From positions 361,501 to 425,500 of the forward strand of contig JACEVL010000426.1 in the NCBI GenBank assembly GCA_020284085.1: DNA of 64,000 nt, read 5' to 3'. The notes under the pieces are model-generated. The model made no database searches. It saw only the letters and a list, made by a program, of their open reading frames with translations, and was not told the DNA's origin. The stretch comes from Aporrectodea caliginosa. Taxonomy: Eukaryota > Annelida > Clitellata > Crassiclitellata > Lumbricidae. A program made the translations under genes and the position numbers. This document shows positions 59,830 through 64,000 of the stretch, one piece after another; position 1 is the first letter of the stretch, and each line of letters begins with the position of its first letter.

Positions 59830-62160
59830 AGCTGCAGCCATTGCAGAGAGCAGCAGGGTTAGACAAATCTGGCATTTGAAAAGGGTGTTTAGATATTTAA
59901 GTGGACATATGAATAGCCCCATTGCAATGAAGTGGTACAGATCGTTTTAATCCTATCGTTTTAATCCTGTCGTTATAAAATGGTCTTTAGCGTCCTTCCT
60001 TACTTATTTCACATCAAAAGTAACTGTTATGACAGATAATTTCAGAACACCGACCTTAGTAATATTCCTTAGGTTGGCTATCTTGTCACGCAATATAATA
60101 TTCGCCAAAATTAAAATTAATTAATTTATAAAAGCCAGATAAAAAGAAGTAGGCTAAATATGTTTTGCAACAAAACCTAGCGTTATTAGTTGGGGAACAA
60201 AAACTAGTAGAACTAAATTTATTATGTCAATTTAAATTCTGTCACTACTGTAACTATGAATAATAATTAATCTTCATAATTTTATGGCTAGCGTTCTACC
60301 AATTCTTAAAATGAAAATTAGTTATTGGAAACTGAATAGATATGCTATGCAACATTTTAAGTTTAAATAAATGAAGGCCAATTGTTGCAACAATTATTCA
60401 TTTATTTAACCTTTGTAGTTTCCAAGTGCTTGGGAGATATTGCGCTATAAGATCTAAATTACTCTCAACGGTTAGCGCATGCATCGCGCATGGCCTTGAC
60501 GGGACGGATGTGATTAATAATGGCGGACATTTGGATCAAGCGGTAACAAATTTTGAGAAACTTCTGATAAATCCACTTAATCGAGCAGGTAATCTTAATC
60601 GTAAATTCATGTAGCATATTGCGATATTTTGTGTAATGTAGAATTAACTTTGGAGCAGAAATTGCCTTTCATGTAAACTATAGCGTTTAACAGACTTAAA
60701 ACCCTGCGCGTGGTGGCGACAATAGAATGGAATCAGACTCTGATAATATTTGGTTTTCGGGTAAATATGAAATAGCCATTAAATTTGGTGTGCTTTGGAA
60801 TATACTATCAGCGATATTTTGTGCTGCATTTCCAGGAAATCGTGAACATTTTGAACGGAGATTGTTTGTGGATCTGCTGTGTCATGTGCCATGTAGCCAT
60901 CAAAGTCAGTGCCCTATAGCCATGTGACTGCAATTGTTGTTCGGTTTGTCGCTTACAACGTCTTCAACGTGGCACCTACCAGCAACAACTAATACCTTGG
61001 ACTTCGTTCAACTGTAAGTAGAATTTCCAGTTTATTACTATGTCAACTTTAACTAAATATTTTTAAAATTGAGTAATATTATTATCTGCATTATTATTAT
61101 TATTAATATTGTTTTTGGGGGTGCTCGCCCTGGACTTTCAATTCAGTGATTGATGTGCAAATCCCTACCAGGCCAAAATTTGGGTCGAGATTTCTGGTCT
61201 GTGTGCACTCCCTATAATCAATTTCTGCGATAAGGAGTACACTCACAATACACTGTTGGTGGGAAGATGAGATGGTGATGTAAAAGACTGGCCATCCACC
61301 CTCATATGCTGAGAAAGTGATGTCGCTAAACTTCATGCTAGCTTCGGGCTAGCTTAATGGATATGCTTCTTCTGTTGCTAAATATTACTTTATTATTTTT
61401 AGTATTAGTATAAGTATTATTACAAAGAGTTCCTGTTATCTTGCTACTAAACCAGACTAGTTTTTGTTTTGTTCTGATGCATGCAATATGATATGGTGTA
61501 TAGAAATTGGTATAAGAAATTATGCGATGCATGTAATAATTGACTTAGCTTTTCAGTTTGACGGTCAAGTATATGTTATTAATCGTATGATTTATTATGA
61601 ATGGTGGACTCAATTAGCTGGAACTGTTTTCCTCTTCGAGTGCCAATTTTGTGATAGTTTGACGACCAGTTTGTGTGCTACAGTTAATGTGATCTACTAT
61701 GTATGTGAAATAAACCACTAAATTATTATTATTATTAATATTATTTTGCTCCAAAGTAAATACGATCCCTCAGGGACTTCAACGTTATTTATAAACACAG
61801 ATTTGTCTGGAATGGTCCCTATTCGTGAAAGTCCAAATTGGTAATTGTACCCATAAAGGCTACAGTATTGAAATGCTGAATCGCAAGTGAAAGGCGTTGA
61901 AATAAAAAGGTAATTTATTAGTATTTTTTTACCCGAGGTAGATATGATCCATCAGGTGACCTCTACTCCCCATGTTACAACGCGAAACCCCTATATAAAT
62001 CAATCAATTATCATTCGCATTATTATAACTTATTATTATTATTACGCTTATTTAGTAGTTATTTATAGTTGTCTGAGCAGTGTTTGCTTCTGATGAATTT
62101 TGTGTTCTGAATAATTCTTAATATTTGTAGTATATGTACAGTGCTTTTGCTTAAAATTTG
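59830..62160. other. No confident feature
   Basis: AT-rich sequence with ATT microsatellites (about 61,080 and 61,720). An open stretch at 60,420-60,596 ends at a GTAATC donor-like site and spans AATGGCGGAC, a strong YY1-type word; it could be an exon but nothing else supports it. Confidence 0.25.
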
Positions 62161-62169
62161 CTACACTTA

Positions 62170-62310
62170 GTGTCCTTATCCAGAGTGAGAATTGCCGCGG
62201 TTGGGGGTTCAACCCACTGTAAAGTCTACATTTCACACCAAAACTGTACATAAATGAACGTCTACCCCCTCACAGTCATTTTTTCACAATTCTCATACTG
62301 TCCTTATCCA
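62170..62310. mobile_element. Short dispersed MITE-like repeat, inverted relative to 17,640
   Basis: Contains AGTGAGAATTG...CAATTCTCA-type inverted ends and, reversed, the CAGTTTTGGT and GAAATGTAGACTTTAC blocks of 17640-17752. Confidence 0.4.
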
Positions 62311-62552
62311 AATGTGCATAATGACATTTAGCTTCTTTTAGACTAGCACAGAGAACACCTTTGGTTAGTTTCTCTCACAGCAGAGCTATAAAAATTTATT
62401 ATTAAATGTGCAATTACAAAATTAATTTTTTTTACCATCTTATGATGTGTAGTACTATGTAATGTACATGAAACATGTTATAGACATGTATGCTTATTTA
62501 TTGCAAAAGCGTTTTTCTGTGATTCGACTGAATGATGCAATTTTCTTTGTAG

Positions 62553-62651
62553 GAGTTGATGCAATTGTTCGACCTCTTGAGAAGGGCGATGGCATCTTGT
62601 TCTGCCAAGACGGTCAAAAACATCTGCCATTACATTTTGGACACTCCTGGT
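62553..62651 (+). other. Possible isolated exon
   Basis: Between a TTTCTTTGTAG acceptor and a GTAAGTATC donor, an open frame reads VDAIVRPLEKGDGILFCQDG. Splice-site quality is good, but no homologue is known to me and no partner exon is visible, so it may be chance or part of a transposon gene. Confidence 0.25.
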
Positions 62652-63028
62652 AAGTATCTCACCATATTATTATTAGTATTGACAGCATTTTTAATGTAAT
62701 TTTTAATATTATGCATTTATAGACCTGAACTACCAACATTTTTTGCACCCACTGACTACATGTGGGGGTAAAAATGGCCCCATTCCATTTATCATTGTGA
62801 TGCGTGAATGAAAGTCAATTGTTTTTAAATTTTGTTTTCTCTCAAGTATGGATAGTTTCTGTTCACATTTTTATCTTTAAGCCTGCCCTGTCCTATTATT
62901 CTGTGTCCTGGAATAATGCACGACAACGCATACCACTTTAGCGGCTTTCGAACAGTATGAAAACAAGTATAGTATTGTCTCAAACTGCAAACAGGGAGTA
63001 GAGTTTTTGCAACCCTTAGCATCCTAAC

Positions 63029-63240
63029 TCAGGCAGAAATTTCTTTATTGTATTGTATTAAAATATTTCTAAAGCACCTATAGTAGGATGTACCGTTGAG
63101 ATGTGCTTCCAGTGCGCAAGGCCACGAGAGAAGAAATAGGTTTTGAGAAGCACAGAAGAAGAAGGGGTTACCAGCTAGAATTTGAGAGCAAGTAGAATGT
63201 TGCCTAGCAGAGTCAGATGTTCTTGAGACAACTTTTGCAC
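63029..63240 (-). mobile_element. LINE-like 3' UTR remnant
   Basis: Faint similarity on the minus strand to the 3' part of the LINE relic at 14022-14480 (AGGTTTTGAG block and a TATTGTATT edge). Weak. Confidence 0.25.
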
Positions 63241-63505
63241 CAGACTTAGTCTGGTAAGACGTTGTCACAGATAACGTTTCTACCTGAACCTTGCAAGTGT
63301 TGTACAAGGTCAAAAACCACACGTTCTTTTTGGTTTTGCTCTGTTTCTTGACCTTTTGTCTCCTAGTGTAAAATTTACAGATGATAAACATAATTATAAT
63401 GTTTTGCTGTAAGTGGCTTAATTTTTCTCAAACAGCATTTCATATTTACATATTTCTAACAATTTTTCAATTTTTATTAGGCATATTTAGCTCCTATAAT
63501 TAGCC

Positions 63506-63735
63506 TCTTCATTTGGGGTCAAAATGACCCCAGTGGTAGTCAGTGTTGCAAATCGCTATGAGCGCCATCTGGTGAGATAAAATGGTAAAAAATATAGAAT
63601 CTTACAAAGAATGACTGTACGTACAAAATAAAAATCAACAATTCTTCATTAAAATTGTTGTTGTTGGAGTAGTGAGGAACCGAAAATCGTTTGGGGTCAT
63701 TTTGACCCCTTTGGTAGTTCCAGTGCTAAGCGCCA
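63506..63735. mobile_element. Repeat with GGGGTCA-TGACCCC palindromes
   Basis: GGGGTCAAAATGACCCC at about 63,516 and GGGGTCATTTTGACCCC at about 63,692, each followed by GGTAGT and CAGTG. GAACTACCAAC at 62,727 may be the opposite terminus of one element of about 1 kb. Confidence 0.4.
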
Positions 63736-64000
63736 CTATCTTATGACCAAGTTTTAATTGATGGCACTGATCAATTGTTAGTGAAAGTCTTTTTAGTTTC
63801 TACACAGTAACCTTCTCAGGCCAGGGAAGGCACGACTTTTACTCCCCAAGTTACAAGGTGAGCTCCCTAATCATTCGGCTACAATTATATCTCCGTATGC
63901 TCTGGTTTTATCGAGAGGCATTGCAATAATTGAAATACTAGTGCAATAGTTATAGACTGTCAATGTTGTCTGAACTGAAATAATTTAATGCTTCTATTGA

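Overview
This is a repeat-rich, AT-rich, intron-containing animal genome. GT-AG introns, CR1/L2-type non-LTR retrotransposons, hAT, piggyBac and other MITEs, a tRNA-derived SINE and many microsatellites all point to a eukaryote. The frequent AGGCCTA words and the repeat types suggest a marine invertebrate deuterostome, with echinoderm or hemichordate my best guess; this is inference. I see no prokaryotic genes, operons or CRISPR arrays.

The core (1-49,100) is a tandem array of one four-exon gene family on the + strand. Reconstructed by splicing, each gene has a short charged first exon, a small second exon, a 208-nt third exon encoding an F-box-like domain, and a long fourth exon encoding about 285 residues of beta-propeller-like repeats. 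The product looks like a substrate adaptor for an SCF-type ubiquitin ligase. There are four copies: a broken one (2145-6871), two that look identical (13563-18880 and 25572-30889) and a divergent intact one (34969-47943). Exon sizes and intron phases are the same in the three intact copies. A CRE palindrome plus a YY1-like site lies about 80 nt before the start codon in all four.

The two identical copies lie in an apparently perfect tandem duplication with period 12,009 bp (6875-18883 and 18884-30892). Its junction lies in the 3' flank of the gene, as expected from unequal crossing-over between two paralogues, or from an assembly expansion. Because the array units are related, they act as filled and empty sites for each other. 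This exposes clean insertions: two piggyBac-type elements with TTAA sites, a hAT MITE nested in one of them, a second hAT MITE, and a family of GAGACC-rich elements with roughly 10-bp target duplications. Intron 3 of the last gene has grown to 9.6 kb by taking in a SINE, a twin-primed (5'-inverted) CR1/L2-like LINE, a candidate MITE and a 2.6-kb foldback-like block built from a palindromic 32-bp satellite.

From about 49,100 to 64,000 I find no convincing host gene. That part holds decayed LINE 3' ends, microsatellites (polypyrimidine, CCA, TA, TATG, TTCC), a 522-bp tandem duplication carrying tRNA-like Pol III boxes, and MITE fragments.
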